Program-made: the position numbers and the translations under genes | Shown: positions 10,131 through 22,994 of the stretch, piece by piece | Layout of the letters: every line of letters begins with the position of its first letter | How positions within the stretch are numbered: the stretch's first letter is position 1 | Source of the DNA: Parasitella parasitica | Taxonomy: Eukaryota; Mucoromycota; Mucoromycetes; Mucorales; Mucoraceae | Assembly: GCA_025201805.1 (NCBI GenBank) | Contig: MU619276.1 | Coordinates: forward strand, 47,205-78,979 | DNA length: 31,775 nucleotides | Reading direction: 5' to 3' | The notes under the pieces: generated by a model | What the model saw: only the letters and a program-made list of their open reading frames with translations | Database searches by the model: none | Told to the model about the DNA's origin: nothing

Positions 10131-10134
10131 TTTT
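10131..10134 (+). terminator. RNA polymerase III terminator of tRNA-Ser
   Basis: A TTTT run begins four bases after the discriminator base of the tRNA, the normal place for Pol III termination. Confidence 0.75.
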
Positions 10135-12203
10135 GACTACAATCATTGTCTGTGGTGTGTGTAGTCTGCTCTTTTTTATTTTATTACGATCACTTGACAT
10201 TATATAGTAGTTTCTTTCAACACTCAACATTGATCTCTTATATAAGTAGTAAATTAATAAAAATCATCTTTTAACTGATATATAATCTATCTTACTGAAG
10301 TTAATGTTATCACGACATTACTTTCATCATGGCCAACTCTACTAGTAACTCTTTAGCAACTAAGTTGTTGTGCTTGGCCTTGAAAATGACCACAGCAGCG
10401 ATTGAATAAAAAAGTTATAAGGACTTGAGAATTCTAGGTACAAAACTATTGCTTTTATTGATGTATAAGAATCTGTCTATCTATATCAGATTATGTTTGA
10501 TAAGTAAATGTCAAATAGAATTATAACACAGTGGTAGTCAAAACAAGGCCTATCTCTATATTTAATCAGTTAATCATTATGAGTGTGAATCATTCATCGA
10601 TAAGTTTAGCTTCGCAATTTAGGAAAAGTAGAACCAAATAAATGGTTTCTTATACAAGACATTCCATTGGTTACTTCTGTTTATTGTGGTGACATTCAAC
10701 CTTAGATTCGATTAGGAACATTTGCCATAGCAGCCAAGTTGAAATAGTGGTAACCATGGTATTCTATGGATACAACACCAAACATACTAATTAATTTCTT
10801 GCCGTATTAAACTATGAGAGTTCTTAAGATCAATTTAAGGTCGAAATGCTCTGTTGAGCTGGAATTCGCAGCCCAACTACAGTGTTGTTACAGCATGCTT
10901 TGTGGGAAGTTCGTAATTTTAACGTATATTTAAGAGCGAAGCGTGAGCCTCACAAGTAACTTAATACAAATCAATAGGTACGATGCTGCAGAATATGGCT
11001 CTTTTAGATAACTGCGATTTTTGGTGAGTTCAATCTAGACTAAGACTTCCCTCCTCACCAAGTATATATTAAAATGCATATCTTCATATGTTGCATCTAA
11101 AAGACATAGTTTTTGATGTTGTAGGCGCTCGCTCTCTTTGTACTGTTGGGTATTGCATGGAAATGTAACTATCGATGAGAAATTAAAATGTTTTACTGTT
11201 CGCACAACTCAGATTGCTTAATTGCGAAAGGAACACATAGAATAAGTGTATACACCTGTAATTTTGATCAAAAAGTATTTATTAAAGTGGTTTCGTGTAT
11301 TATCAAGGCCAAGTCAACATAGCTAATTTGTGCTCAACCCGCTTGTTTTTAAATCATTGAATTAACACATTCACTAAGGCGAATCCACGGGTTCGAGCAT
11401 ATTACTGTAAGTATTGTATGCTAAATTTCGCCACAGTTTGTATCTTTAAATATGCTTTACAACTTGAAATTTCGATACTATAGTAAGATGGAGTAAACAA
11501 TGATGCGCAAACCTAAAACAGTGAAGTATAGAGCTTTTAGAGTATATAATTCTTTGAAGAGATAGTTGTTATTAAAGAACAACATCGTAGCAATATCGTA
11601 GAAGTATTGTTATGGCGACAACACGACTTTCGGTTTATTGAAAAAATATGCTTGATCTAGTTCACATCTGTCAACGTATGGCACCAAGTGCAGCCATCAT
11701 TTATCAGCATCAGAGTAAACTTTGTGTCGCTTTTCTGTGGCAATCTTGCAATGGTAGCTGGAATCATAACTCAAGTTGCACTTTGTTACTAAGATGGGTG
11801 TTCTTTCGTAATGATCCGTGCACAACAATTACATTTACGAAACAGGTTAAATCAAACGAGCGTGCATCATTTCCATTATTGTAAGCACAGATAACCAAAA
11901 ACAAATTATGATTTTATTATCGTTGGCTTTTTAGTGATATGCTTAGCAAAGCAATTGATCGGGTGCGCATACATAATCAACGAGGTTTGATTTATCACAC
12001 TTTGAATCTTTATGAATGGAAGTTGATATTGCAACTAGTGACCGGTTATCTTTTGACTCATTGTTGCAAATCCAATAGCTTTGACGATCCAATGAAGAAT
12101 GGTTTCTGTCAATTTTGAAAGATATCAAGATCATACTTTGCGTATCTTTGCGTCTCTTTCCCTCCTTTTTTATTTTTTTTATTTTATCTTTAAATATAAA
12201 AAA
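10135..12203. other. Gene-poor AT-rich spacer upstream of AROM
   Basis: About 2 kb without a supported gene. The longest open frame on the plus strand (11648-11884, 78 codons) shows no family I recognise and no splice continuation, so it is not called. The last 100 bp before the AROM ATG are strongly pyrimidine-rich and then AT-rich (a TAAATATAAAAAA-type stretch), which looks like the AROM leader and promoter-proximal region. Confidence 0.5.
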
Positions 12204-15200
12204 ATGGTCAATCCCGATGTGGTGAAAGTCTCTGTTCTTGGAGCAGAGTCGATCATTGTCGGTTTTCATTTAACTGAACATCTTGTACGCGATATTTTAA
12301 CGAACCTCCCGGCTTCCAACTATGTTATCATTACAGACACCAATCTGGCTCCCATCTACCTTGAAAAGTATGTTAACGCTTTCAAGAGTGTAAGCAAAGA
12401 GATCTTTAGCACCAAAAACGAAAAAGAGCCTCGTCTTTTTACCCGTATTTTACCACCTGGAGAAATGACCAAGTCTCGCAAAATCAAAGCTGATATTGAA
12501 GATTGGCTTCTCTCCAATGCTGTCACTAGAGATACTTGTTTCCTCGCCATCGGTGGTGGCGTCATTGGCGATTTGGTCGGCTTTGTAGCTGCCACGTTCA
12601 TGCGTGGTGCTACGGTCGTTCAAATCCCAACTACTCTGTTAGCTATGGTGGATTCTTCAATTGGCGGCAAAACTGCTATTGATGTACCTGCTGGTAAGAA
12701 TTTGATAGGCGCATTTTGGCAACCAAAGCGTATTTTCATGGACCTCGACTTTTTAAACACTTTGCCCGAGCGTGAATTTGCTAACGGTATGGCTGAACTC
12801 ATCAAGGTTTGTTTAAACTCTCAATTATTCACAGTAAAAGCTCATATGTATACTGCCAAATAAGACTGCCGCGATTTCAGATGAAAACGATTTCTGTAAG
12901 CTCGAAAATGGCGTAGAGGCTATTCGTAATGCTGTATTTTGCAGTGGATCAGATGTTCCCGATCAAGGTAAATTTCTATGGATGTGCATGATCATTAAAT
13001 GAAATTTGCTAATTTTTTTTTTGTCTCTTGAAAAAAAGGGGCAACCCTGGATACTCGTACAGAAGCTCAGTCTATGCTCATGGATGTTATTTTGGCTTCC
13101 GTTAGATTCAAGGCATTTGTTGTTACAAGTGATGAAAGAGAAGGAGGTCTCCGTGGTCTCTTGAACTTTGGCCACTCCATCGGCCATGGCATCGAAGCTA
13201 TTGTATCTCCCTTGATGCTTCACGGCGAGTGTGTCTCTATCGGTTGCATCAAAGAAGCTGAATTAGCGCGCAATTTGGGCCACCTCAACCAAGTTGCTGT
13301 TGGCCGCTTGGCTCGTTGTTTCGCCTCTTATGGCCTCCCTATCAGCATGGACGAAAAGAAGGTCAAGGATAGAATAGGTAGTCTGCATTGTCATGTCGAT
13401 GATATCATGGAAGTAATGAAGGTGGACAAAAAGAACCAAGGCGATAAGAAGCGTATTGTCATGCTTTCTGCTATTGGCAAGACTCTGGAGCCCCGTGCTT
13501 CCATCATTGCAGACGCTGATATCCACAAAGTCTTGTCTCCAGAACAGCTAGTTTTGCCTGTTACTGAATCGCCCCAGGGCCCCAGGAAGGAAGTTTCATT
13601 GACAACTCCCGGCTCTAAATCTATCTCTAACCGCGCTCTACTTATTGCTGCATTGGGTACAGGTACTGTGCGAATCAAGAATTTGTTGCATTCAGATGAC
13701 ACTCAGTTCATGCTGGCCGCTCTCAAGAGTTTGAATGCTGCTGATTTTGAGTGGGAGGAAAATGGCGAGACTTTAGTTGTTCATGGAGGAGGAGGTCGTT
13801 TGTCCGTCCCTGATAAAGAAATATATGTCGGCAACGCAGGCACTGCATCTAGATTCTTGACATCTGTGCTGACACTGATCCCTACGGCTGAAGGTGCCAA
13901 GAATCCCACTGCCATCTTGACTGGCAACGCCCGCATGAAGCAAAGACCCATTGCTCCTCTGTTGGCTGCCCTCGGGGCTAATGGCGCTGAAATCCAGTCA
14001 ATCGAAAAGGAAGGGTTCTTACCTATTGCTGTTACTCCTAATGGTGGTCTCAAGGGCGGCCGCATCGAGTTATCTGCTTCCATTTCGTCTCAATATGTCT
14101 CGTCCATCTTACTGTGTGCTCCTTATGCTAACAAGCCTGTCGAGCTCGTTTTGACTGGCGGTCAAGTTATCTCCCAGCCTTACATCGACATGACGATCGC
14201 CATGATGGAATCATTCGGCGCTGTTGTCGAACGTCTTCCCGAGAACACTTATAGAATCAAGCAGACTACTTATAAGAACCCTGAACACTATCTTGTAGAA
14301 TCTGATGCCAGTTCAGCCACTTATCCATTAGCCATCGCTGCTATCACCGGCACCACCTGCACTGTCACCAGTATCGGCTCTAGTTCTCTCCAAGGTGATG
14401 CCACTTTTGCTATCAACGTACTTCGCCCTATGGGATGTACAGTTGTTCAAACCGAAACCTCAACGACCGTCACCGGTCCTCCTATCGGTCAACTTCGCCC
14501 TCTGCCTCAAATTGACATGGAAACTATGACCGATGCCTTTTTGACAGCCACTGTTTTAGCTGCTGTCACTTCTACTGATGGTAAAAGCGAAAACATCACC
14601 CGTATCTCTGGCATCGCAAACCAAAGAGTCAAGGAATGCAATCGTATCGCTGCTATGGTCCATGAGCTCACCAAATTTGGCGTGGAAACTTCAGAGTTGC
14701 CTGATGGTATTCAAATTCACGGTAAGCCTATCAAGGATCTCAAGGCGCCCAAGGAAGGTGTTCATACCTATGACGATCATCGTATTGCCATGAGCTTCTC
14801 TGTATTTTCTACGGTTGTTCCTCACGGCACCGTCGTCACTGATAAAAAGTGTGTTGAAAAGACTTGGCCCACTTGGTGGGACGACCTCGAGAGCAAGCTC
14901 GGTGTGCGTTTGAATGGCGTAGATCACGGTCTTCGACTAAGCCAAGCTGAAAAGTCTCTCGGCCGCACTTCTCTCAAGGTCAATAAGACGGTGGATAACG
15001 GTAAATCCATGGTTATTGTCGGCATGCGCGGCGTTGGCAAGACTACCCTTGGTCAGTACGCTGCCGAGGTGCTAGGCTTCAAGTTTATTGATGTGGATCA
15101 TTATTTTGAAGAGACATTGAAGACAACTGTCTTTGAATACATCAACACTTGGGGCTGGGACCAATTCCGTGTCAAGGAAACTGCCGCTCTGAAAGAACTG

Positions 15201-17147
15201 TTGGCAAAGAATTCTCAGTATGGTTATGGATATGTCATTGCTTGTGGAGGCGGTATTATTGAAACCGCTGAATCTCGTGAAGTGCTGAAGGAACACACCA
15301 AGACTGGTGGCAAGGTCCTGCATTTGGTTCGTGACCTAGATCAAGTTGTGCGTTATTTAAACCGTGACAAGACTCGTCCCATGTACGGCGAAGATATGAT
15401 GAACGTCTGGCGTCGCCGTCGTTCTTGGTACAAGGAAGTTTGCAACTTTGAATTCGTTGCTTATGCCAATAGTCTTGTGGATGACGGCTATGTTTCCCCT
15501 ACAGAATGGCTGGCTATCAAGAAAGATCTCCAAAGATTTCTTCATTTCATCAGTGCCCATGACACAAATCATGTTGACACTACTGCTGGCCGCGTAGGTG
15601 TTCCTACCACATTCGTCTCGCTGACTGCCAAGGATTTGAGCTTGTCCCTGAAAACCTTGAAGGAAATGTGCGAAGGCGCTGATGCTGTCGAACTGCGTGT
15701 CGATCTTTTGCAAAAGCCCGAGGAAAAGGAGGAAATGACAGATATCGAGTACTTTGGCGAGCAACTGGCTATCCTTCGTCGCACTGTCTCCATCCCTGTC
15801 ATTTTCACTGTGAGATCAAAGGGCCAAGCGGGTGCTTTCTCGGACACTGACGAGGAGGGCATGTTTGAACTGCTAAGCTGGGGCCAACGCTGGGGCTGTG
15901 AATACATTGATGTCGAGATGTGCTGGACTCCTGCAACTATCGAAAAGCTTATTGCCAACAAGGGCGAAAGCCTCATCATTTCTTCATGGCACGATGTCGA
16001 GAATGTTACGCCTTGGGACGGTAAAGCCATCCAAGTAAAGTATGAGACTGGCGACAAGTATGGTGATATTATCAAGCTGGTTGGCGTTGCTCGGACTTTC
16101 CAAGACAACATGACATTGGAGACATTCCGTGCTTCCAAGATTGGCGGTAAAGATCTCATTGCCATCAATATGGGCGCTGCTGGTCAGTTGTCTCGTGTCA
16201 TTAATGAATGCTTGACACCCATAACGCATCCTGCTTTGCCTCACAAGGCGGCTCCTGGTCAACTTTCTCTTGCAGAGATAAACAAGGCACGCCATCTTAT
16301 TGGCCTTTTGCCCGCTCAATCCTTCTGGTTGATAGGTACGCCTATTCAGCATTCCATGTCTCCTACTCTCCACAACACCGGCTTTGAGGTTCTGGGCCTC
16401 CCGCACAATTATAAGCTCCTGGAGTGCCATATGGTCGAGTACGCTGAAGATGCCATTCTCAAGGACCCCAATTTCGGCGGTGCGTCTGTTACTATCCCTC
16501 ACAAGGTAGCCATCATGAAATACCTCGATCGAGTTACCGAGAATGCCAAGGTGATTGGTGCTGTCAACACAATCTTTGTGCGCGATACTGTTGTCAATGG
16601 CGAGAAGAAGCGAGAATTCGTCGGCGAGAACACCGACTACATTGGTATGAAGCGTCGTATTCAATCATTGATGCTCGACGCCAGCAACCCTCCTGAGCAA
16701 GGCCTTGTTATTGGCGCTGGTGGTACCGCCCGCGCAGCAATCTACACACTGCAAAAGATTGGCATCAGGAAGATCTATCTATGGAATAGAACCATCTCCA
16801 AAGCGCATGATCTGCAAAAGGCGTTTGAGAATGTGATTGACGTCCAAGTGGTCGACTCGCTGGACTCCAAGATCGAGCCAGGCGTCATTATCTCTACTGT
16901 CCCCGCTGACGCTGGCATTGAATTGCCTGAGCATCTGTACGGCGGCATCAAGGGTATTATCTGCGATATGGCCTACAAGCCTCGCCGCACCAAGCTGCTT
17001 CTGCAAGCCGAGCGCAAGGGATGGTCTTGCGTGGAAGGAATCGAAGTGTTGATATCGCAAGGCATTGCCCAGTTTGAAATCTGGACGGGCAAGCGTGCCC
17101 CAGTGGATAAGATTGAGGCCCAAGTGTTGGAAAAGTATGAATTGTAA
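12204..17147 (+). CDS. ARO1: Pentafunctional AROM polypeptide (shikimate pathway), 3 exons
   Basis: Cytosolic enzyme fusion that performs the five steps from DAHP to EPSP. Exons are 12204-12806, 12865-12967 and 13039-17147 (4815 nt, 1604 aa); introns are 58 and 71 nt. Domain order is the standard one. (1) 3-dehydroquinate synthase, about 1-385, with [11 protein letters not shown] at 117 and [19 protein letters not shown]. (2) EPSP synthase, about 400-865, with [10 protein letters not shown] (Lys429) and GNAGTASRF. (3) Shikimate kinase, about 890-1070, with P-loop GMRGVGKTT (Lys903). (4) Type I dehydroquinase, about 1085-1310, with His1220 in SSWHDV and Schiff-base Lys1248 in GDIIKLVG. (5) Shikimate dehydrogenase, about 1330-1604, with [14 protein letters not shown] (Lys1391), GENTDYIG and GAGGTARAA. 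All catalytic signatures I checked are intact. The frame is open upstream of 12204, but the domain begins at [15 protein letters not shown] and codon use are richer than in the flanks. An AATAAA lies at 17197-17202. Confidence 0.98.
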
Positions 17148-17316
17148 CTTATCCAATCATGCTTTCCCACTCGAATCACAGCAGTTTTAAAATAGAAATA
17201 AAAAATTAGCAATAGTGTGGAAGACCCCTTGCTCCCTCCTTTCGCTCGTATATTTTATATTCCCCGTCTCTCCTATATAATTTAATAGAAATTATAATCT
17301 CTTTGTGTCCATAACT

Positions 17317-17318
<2 letters not shown>

Positions 17319-17398
<80 letters not shown>
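17319..17398. repeat. T80 homopolymer between AROM and the next gene
   Basis: Eighty uninterrupted T by my count of the given sequence, ending 35 bp upstream of the ATG at 17434. It sits where a promoter or 5' leader would be. Exact length is unreliable because homopolymers of this size are poorly sequenced and assembled. Confidence 0.9.
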
Positions 17399-17433
17399 CA
17401 AATCTCTTTGTTCTACGCTATATATATCACACA

Positions 17434-19395
17434 ATGAAAGTGCTGTCGCAGCTGCTTGGAAGATACTCCAAAAACCACAAACCATTAATTCTGTTTCGTC
17501 TGCCTGACACGGACATGCTGTTCTACCGCCTAGCAGACATCGAGCCAATCTTCAAACTGCCACCATTGTCATACAAAATGCCGACATTCAAAAACTGTTA
17601 CCGTGATAACGAAGACACTTATTTAAACACCCAAGTGCTATCTGAAATTGCAGGCCAATTCAACAGACATCTACTAGCTGAACTATGTAAATTAAAACCA
17701 AACGACTACAATGTGGGTTTGGCCGATGCCATTCTTCAGACACTGCCCGAATTCAAAAGAGCTCCCAAAGAGGAGAATATCTGGGAGTCTGTCCAACTGC
17801 CTCTGGAGAACTTGGAGGATGTCATTGAGCGAGAGGTAAAGACAGAGCCATCCTCACCGCCCAGCGTGAACCAGGTTATTCCGGAAGCTAGAAACAGCGC
17901 CATGGCCTTGGACAAAGTCTTATTAAGCTCCAATGACCTTAGAAGAAGACAAAGGTAAGCTGTTGCCGTGCTTGTTCAATGAGTCTTAATTAATCAGCCA
18001 TTTAGTATCATGGACCTGGAGAAACCTGCAAAAAAGCAAAAGACTTTTAACGGACTCGACCGCGAACAAAGACCCCACTCATCGTCAGGTGTCACCACAG
18101 CAGCATCAGCTGCCGTTGCAGGCACGAAACAGATTCGAAAATTGCACTCGTACCCGCCTGCTATCCACGGAGACGCAGCACCGCAGCAGTATGACGACCC
18201 TCTGGTATCAAACAAAAAGAGGCTCTCCATCAAGCCCAAGAATGCTCTCAATCTGACGATTTTTGCTCCCTCCTACAATGAGCAGTTGATGGGTGTTAGA
18301 TCTGCACCAATTAACTCTAATTTCTTCAGATCAGCACAGCCACAACATCAATCGCAACAACAACAACAACAGCAGCAGCAGCAGCAGCAGCAACAACCCC
18401 ACCTACATCATCAGCACCAGCACCAGCATCCGCACCTTCATCCTCATCCACAGCATAGACACGTTGTAGGTTCAAGCCTCGCGCCTGCCTCTGCTACTCT
18501 TGCAAGGCATCCCTTCCATCACCAACCATCGCCAAGAAGACACGAGTTTGCTATTCCTCCCATCGTCCCCTCCCAGCAACAACCCCCGCACACAGCCCAC
18601 CCGGCAAGCAGAGAAAACATGTCGTATCAGCACTATATCGCATCTCCATCGCTATACGGTAGCCACCCTATTAGCAAACCTCACCCTCCGCCTCCACAAT
18701 CATCCTCTTCCGCTGCCGCCGCGGCCGCTGCATATAGCAAGAGAAACCATGAATCACAGCCTCAGATTGCAGTTACAGCTGCCAGCGTTCCCTTGCCGCC
18801 AAAGACGCCCACCACCAACTCGTTTGCAGCTCTCCAGCGCCAGCAATATTTGCAGCCTTTTGAGCATTTATTCGACACCATTGAAACAACCAGGACTCTG
18901 AAAACCACGCTTGATGATCAAATAAGAAGATCCTCGTCGCTTATGCAAACGCTGCAAGCATCCGCAACAACAATCGAGGGATTGGTAAGAAACCAAGTAA
19001 AGGAGGCCCAGTGGGAAATGATGACACAAATGGAGCAGACAATGGAAGGGCTTGTGCAGCGCATCGAGGCCATTGAGAACCGCCTTGATCGTGCTCACAG
19101 TGCCGGCAATAGCAGTAATGGGAATAGTACAAAGAGGCAGAAATTGCCAGAGCAAAACCCAGCGTCGCTTCCATCGCCTTTGCCCAGCGCTTCAAAGGAA
19201 GAGAGAGCAGCAGCAGAGGATTTAGTTGCGTTTTCAGAGAGGAGGAGAGAGAACCGCCCATCATCTTCAGAAGACCTGCACACGCCGCCAACCATTGTTC
19301 GATCCCAAAACGACATTGGACCTCAAGAATACCACAATATGCTAAATACGTTGCGCGATCGACTTGATCGCCTAGAGAGGCAAATTGAAACTTAA
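17434..19395 (+). CDS. Unrecognised Gln/His-rich coiled-coil protein, 2 exons
   Basis: Exons are 17434-17954 and 18006-19395 (1911 nt, 636 aa), joined by a 51-nt GTAAGC...TAG intron that preserves frame. I do not recognise a named family. Residues 1-110 form a compact region with aromatic and proline residues (FRLPDTDMLFYRLAD; FKLPPLSYKMPTF) that may be a conserved domain. A SUMO-type site VKTEP lies at Lys136, and a basic NLS-like KPAKKQK follows the splice. The middle is low complexity: Gln291-304, then a His/Gln/Pro stretch, Ser/Pro patches and an Ala run. Residues about 465-536 read as a long heptad coiled coil, and the last 20 or so (MLNTLRDRLDRLERQIE) as a second. This composition resembles fungal transcriptional co-regulators, but that is inference. 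AATAAA motifs lie at 19424-19429 and 19431-19436. Confidence 0.85.
18355..18396 (+). repeat. Coding CAA/CAG trinucleotide tract (Gln14)
   Basis: Fourteen consecutive Gln codons, CAA at both ends and CAG in the centre, inside the Gln/His-rich gene. The CAG core may vary in length between strains; the interrupting CAA codons would be expected to stabilise it. Confidence 0.9.
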
Positions 19396-20399
19396 TGAAA
19401 CGTATAAAATATGGATATCAATGAATAAACAATAAAGCATGCACATTAATTGTTGTTGCTTTTACACAGTAACACCAACTGTTGCAGTTGCCGTCGGTTT
19501 TGAATAACAATCTGCATGAAAAGCGAGGTATTCTACATATACCCCGTTTTACGAATTTCATCAGCAACATCACATATCCTTGCGCTGTTATATAGTAGTA
19601 GTATATCAGACCTCGGTAATACGTCAAATACAATTTGAGAAGGATATGTATACAAACAATAAATCCTGTGTTCTCAGGTGATAACTTTAGACAACTATAT
19701 TAACAGTGCAGTCAATGTAAACCTGGGAAAAGATGCGAGAACTCGAAGGGGAAGCGTAAACCACAAACTCAGCATGAATTCATAATGAGTCAAGGACTGT
19801 AGCAAAATGTATATTCATTCATTGCTCTATAGGACTGAATAAGAAAACTTGTGCATCAACAACCAGACTTTGATTCCTTGGCTAGTTGCTCATCAATTAG
19901 TAGCTGATAGTGAAAGTGCAGCTACCTTAAATTAGCTAAAGAAAGAAAAAAAAAAGTACTATCAAGACGATTTATTGCTGCTCTACTGACAGATATCACC
20001 ACCAACAAATGCCAGGCTGCTTATGTAGTAAAGGGCAGACACTGCATGTTTGCACATTCTCCGATTTGAAAAAGATATGCTGGAGCCATTTGGGTCTGAC
20101 ACGCAGTGTAAACATCAGCGGCAATGACTATAAAAAGATTGGTATTCACTGTGTGAAATTTAAAAGTAAGTGCAGTTATCTTCGAACCAAGCACTGAAAT
20201 CGATGCTGTCAAAATGAGTAATATCAGCACAATATAGCCATTCATAGCTGAACACTGCTCTGAAGATGGCTATAAAATGGAAGGATGTTATACAAAACTT
20301 TTCGACCGAGACACTACCAAGATTAAACAAGTGCCGATTGACATCTACGATGCTTAGGATTTTCTTGAGCATTTTCTATCGGCTGGTAGCTCATTTCCG
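19396..20399. other. Spacer, possibly with remnants of the following pseudogene
   Basis: The left part is the 3' flank of the preceding gene. From about 20009 a 62-codon open frame (ISGNDYKKIGIHCVKFKSK near its end) could be a decayed upstream exon of the channel-like pseudogene. I cannot link it by splice sites. Confidence 0.4.
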
Positions 20400-22687
20400 G
20401 ATCAAACTTTTCCAAAGACGACTGGGACTAAGTCTCTGAAGAACTGTACATTTAGGATTCTATCTTCTACTTGTACCGAGAGATATGTACTACTTGCAAA
20501 TTGGAAGGTACGCAGTGCAGTTATGGCGGCACTCTTTAGACAGGTACTGGGAATTATTGTAAATGAGAGCTTTCAAAGCACTAGCACTGGTTGTAAGAGA
20601 AGATTCTCTTCAGAATTGGTGCCTAAATAATACAGAGCATATTAATATACACAATATCAAGGTACTACCAAGGGAAAGCAAAAGTGTTAGATTCATAAAG
20701 AACTCTGACGGCTTTAAGTTAACTATAAATAACGTCTACTGGTATGTGTATACAACATTACAATAATATGATCCACAGTCTTTTATGAATGCGCATATTT
20801 ATGTGACATTTTTGTCCATCATCAAAGAAAATAACAATACCTCAGCAAAGATACTGGATCTACTACAGACTGGCATGTTAGAGTGCATCAGTTCTAAAGC
20901 GCTTGCTTGGCTTTGCATTACTTATGAAACGCACCGTATGCTATGTCGGAAACACATGTAGAAGACTAACTGGTAAACGATACGAACAATTAGTCGAATT
21001 CACCATGTAATTTACCATTTTTCAGGACAGAGAAATTATGGCTTGACATTATATATAACTACATTCTTTACAAAGAATCAGTCTATGCTGCCAAGTTCAA
21101 CTACTTTGCCACGCTACTAGGTAGCAATACGTTGGCAATGTTGGCTTCTTTTGATGATGAAAGGCATATAATACGGAGAATTTTTAGTGGCTACGATGTG
21201 CCCACCAGTTTGATCAGCTACAAATCAAACGAAACAGTGGCTACTTGTCATGGCAGTTGTACTATTCTTGCAAATTCTCTAACAGCACTTTTAGACGATA
21301 AAATTTACGATGATTTGGATAAACTCTTGTTCCTTTGCATCATTTTGAATGCAAAATCTAGATCTGACGTTAGATCTATTCAAGCTCTAGGAGATGTCGT
21401 AGTTTATCTGAACGAGAAGGAGAACAGCAATGGTATGTAGACATATCCAACGCACTCATTTAAAGAGGGTCGTGTAATATAATATATTTATTACCATAGA
21501 ATTATTGCTATGGCGCATTCATAAACTATCTTATCTGCATATTGGTAAGCTACCCATCTTGGCTTCAGAGGTTCGAGAAGAAATGCATTTGGTTGACCTT
21601 ATAGAGAGTTACGTTTCGTATGAAAGAAATTTGGAGCCGTATTCAACTTTGGAGCAGATTAACAAGTTGCAAACCAAGACCAAAAGCAAACTATACAAAA
21701 TTTACAGCTACTTGAATGCCGTCATGCACCTCGATTAAATGCTCAAATGGTTGATAGGATTGCAGACATACTCGAAAATATGTAAGCAGAACAAGAGAGG
21801 GAATTATCAAAGATATGTCTTGTCCCTATTGACGCAGTTTACATTCATATTTTGGCCGAGCTAGTAACAAACATCCATGTGTGATGTACAAAGAGAGTAG
21901 CTCGTTATTGACATTGCAACAGATCAAGACAACGACAATATATTTCGCAAAGGTAACGTTGTATTAGAAGTTCTTGCCAACTACAATTGGAAAACTTTTG
22001 CAAAGAGAAGGTTTGCTTGGGTTTGCCTTTTGCATGGCGTGTATTATACTGCTTGTACAGTGGGTGTTCTGTTTGTTCAAGATGTGTTTGGCTACAGCTA
22101 AAACTGACAAGACTCCAAGATAATTCTGATTATGTATTCACTGTTGCCTTGATGCTCTTTGTCGAAGCTATTTTCGTGGTTCGAGAGTTTCATCAGTTTA
22201 TGAAATCAAAGAATTGGAGCTATGTGATGACACTCTACAACTACATTGACTGGTCTGCCTTTCTTATCCCAAATATAACACTGCTGCTACTAGTGACAAA
22301 TAGCTCAAATTATGATATGGCAACAAGTGCAAGTATCTAGCAGTTCAAGGATATATTAACCAGCGCCTATCCAGAACAACCTTGGAAGCATATGTACCTT
22401 GGTTTCGTGAGCACAAAGGATACTTTAGCTTTGAGTTACTGAGCAAGTGGTAAGTGTAAAATAAACAATATGAGCGCAAACATTTGCTGCAATTGTCTAG
22501 ATTCAATGTCTGCATACACCTTTTCATCAATTAGGGCGTTACAATGGAAATTATAATCCAAATGACCAAGTCGATTTTTACTGTCTTGGTGACTCTCTTG
22601 GCTGTAGTTTTCGCTTTTACGAATGCCTTTGTAATCTCATTAGCGCTCAGAACCATCCAAAAAATACACTGTGAATGGCAGATGTAG
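20400..22687 (+). pseudogene. Degenerate multi-exon gene resembling an ion-transport (TRP-like) channel
   Basis: Several plus-strand coding blocks with good splice sites are interrupted by lesions. The block at 20784-20979 (HIYVTFLSIIKENNN...) has an in-frame TAG at 20959 before its GTAAAC donor. The next block (21026-21435, TEKLWLDIIYNY... to EKENSN) splices cleanly through GTATGT...TAG into LLLWRIHKLSYLHIG. That frame is lost near 21733, after which VDRIADILENM continues in another frame. At 21960-22098, KTFAKRRFAWVCLLHGVYY begins a membrane-like region, stops at TAA 22099, and resumes in a shifted frame with YVFTVALMLFVEAIFVVREF and NYIDWSAFLIPNI, two hydrophobic segments. A last hydrophobic segment (FTVLVTLLAVVFAFTNAFVI) ends at 22687. 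The hydrophobic spacing resembles the Ion_trans family in fungi; no pore or selectivity filter is visible. Family assignment is tentative; decay is well supported. Confidence 0.65.
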
Positions 22688-22994
22688 GGATACCTATTGA
22701 GATTGGAATAAAACCAGTTGCCTTTTCCGGATTTCTTTAGCATTGAGATCTTAACAAGTCAAGTGCTTAGTGCTCATACAAAAAGTATGCAGCAGCCTAG
22801 CGCCCGTTGAGCATATATTACTTTAGAAAATCCTTACATAATGCTAATTGCCGATCCACATGACAGTAACTACAAGAACTGAAAAATTATGGGAATGTAC
22901 AGTACGGTACCGTCAGGAAAGCTTATTTGGACGTCACGAAAAAAATCGATGAGTAGTGTTTTCTTTATTCTTACATTTGGTTCTTGACAGGACA
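22688..22994. other. Short spacer before the duplicated repeat
   Basis: About 300 bp of AT-rich sequence after the pseudogene. I see no gene, RNA or repeat in it. Confidence 0.4.

Noticed and set aside
11374-11400. Possible second tRNA from a GGGTTCGA B-box-like string
   Set aside because: No paired T arm, acceptor stem or anticodon stem could be formed around it.
11648-11884. 78-codon plus-strand frame upstream of AROM
   Set aside because: No family resemblance, no splice continuation and isolated in AT-rich spacer.
16164-16206. Apparent loss of the dehydroquinase Schiff-base lysine ([11 protein letters not shown] where bacteria have a Lys)
   Set aside because: In type I dehydroquinase the catalytic lysine lies in the earlier PKIA-type strand. 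Here that position is Lys1248 in GDIIKLVG, and the catalytic His1220 is also present, so the domain looks intact.
13781-17156. Long minus-strand frames opposite AROM
   Set aside because: They are shadows of the strongly coding plus strand and show no family features.
17282-17548. Poly-Lys or poly-Phe frames across the T80 run
   Set aside because: They come only from the homopolymer; the real gene begins at the ATG at 17434.
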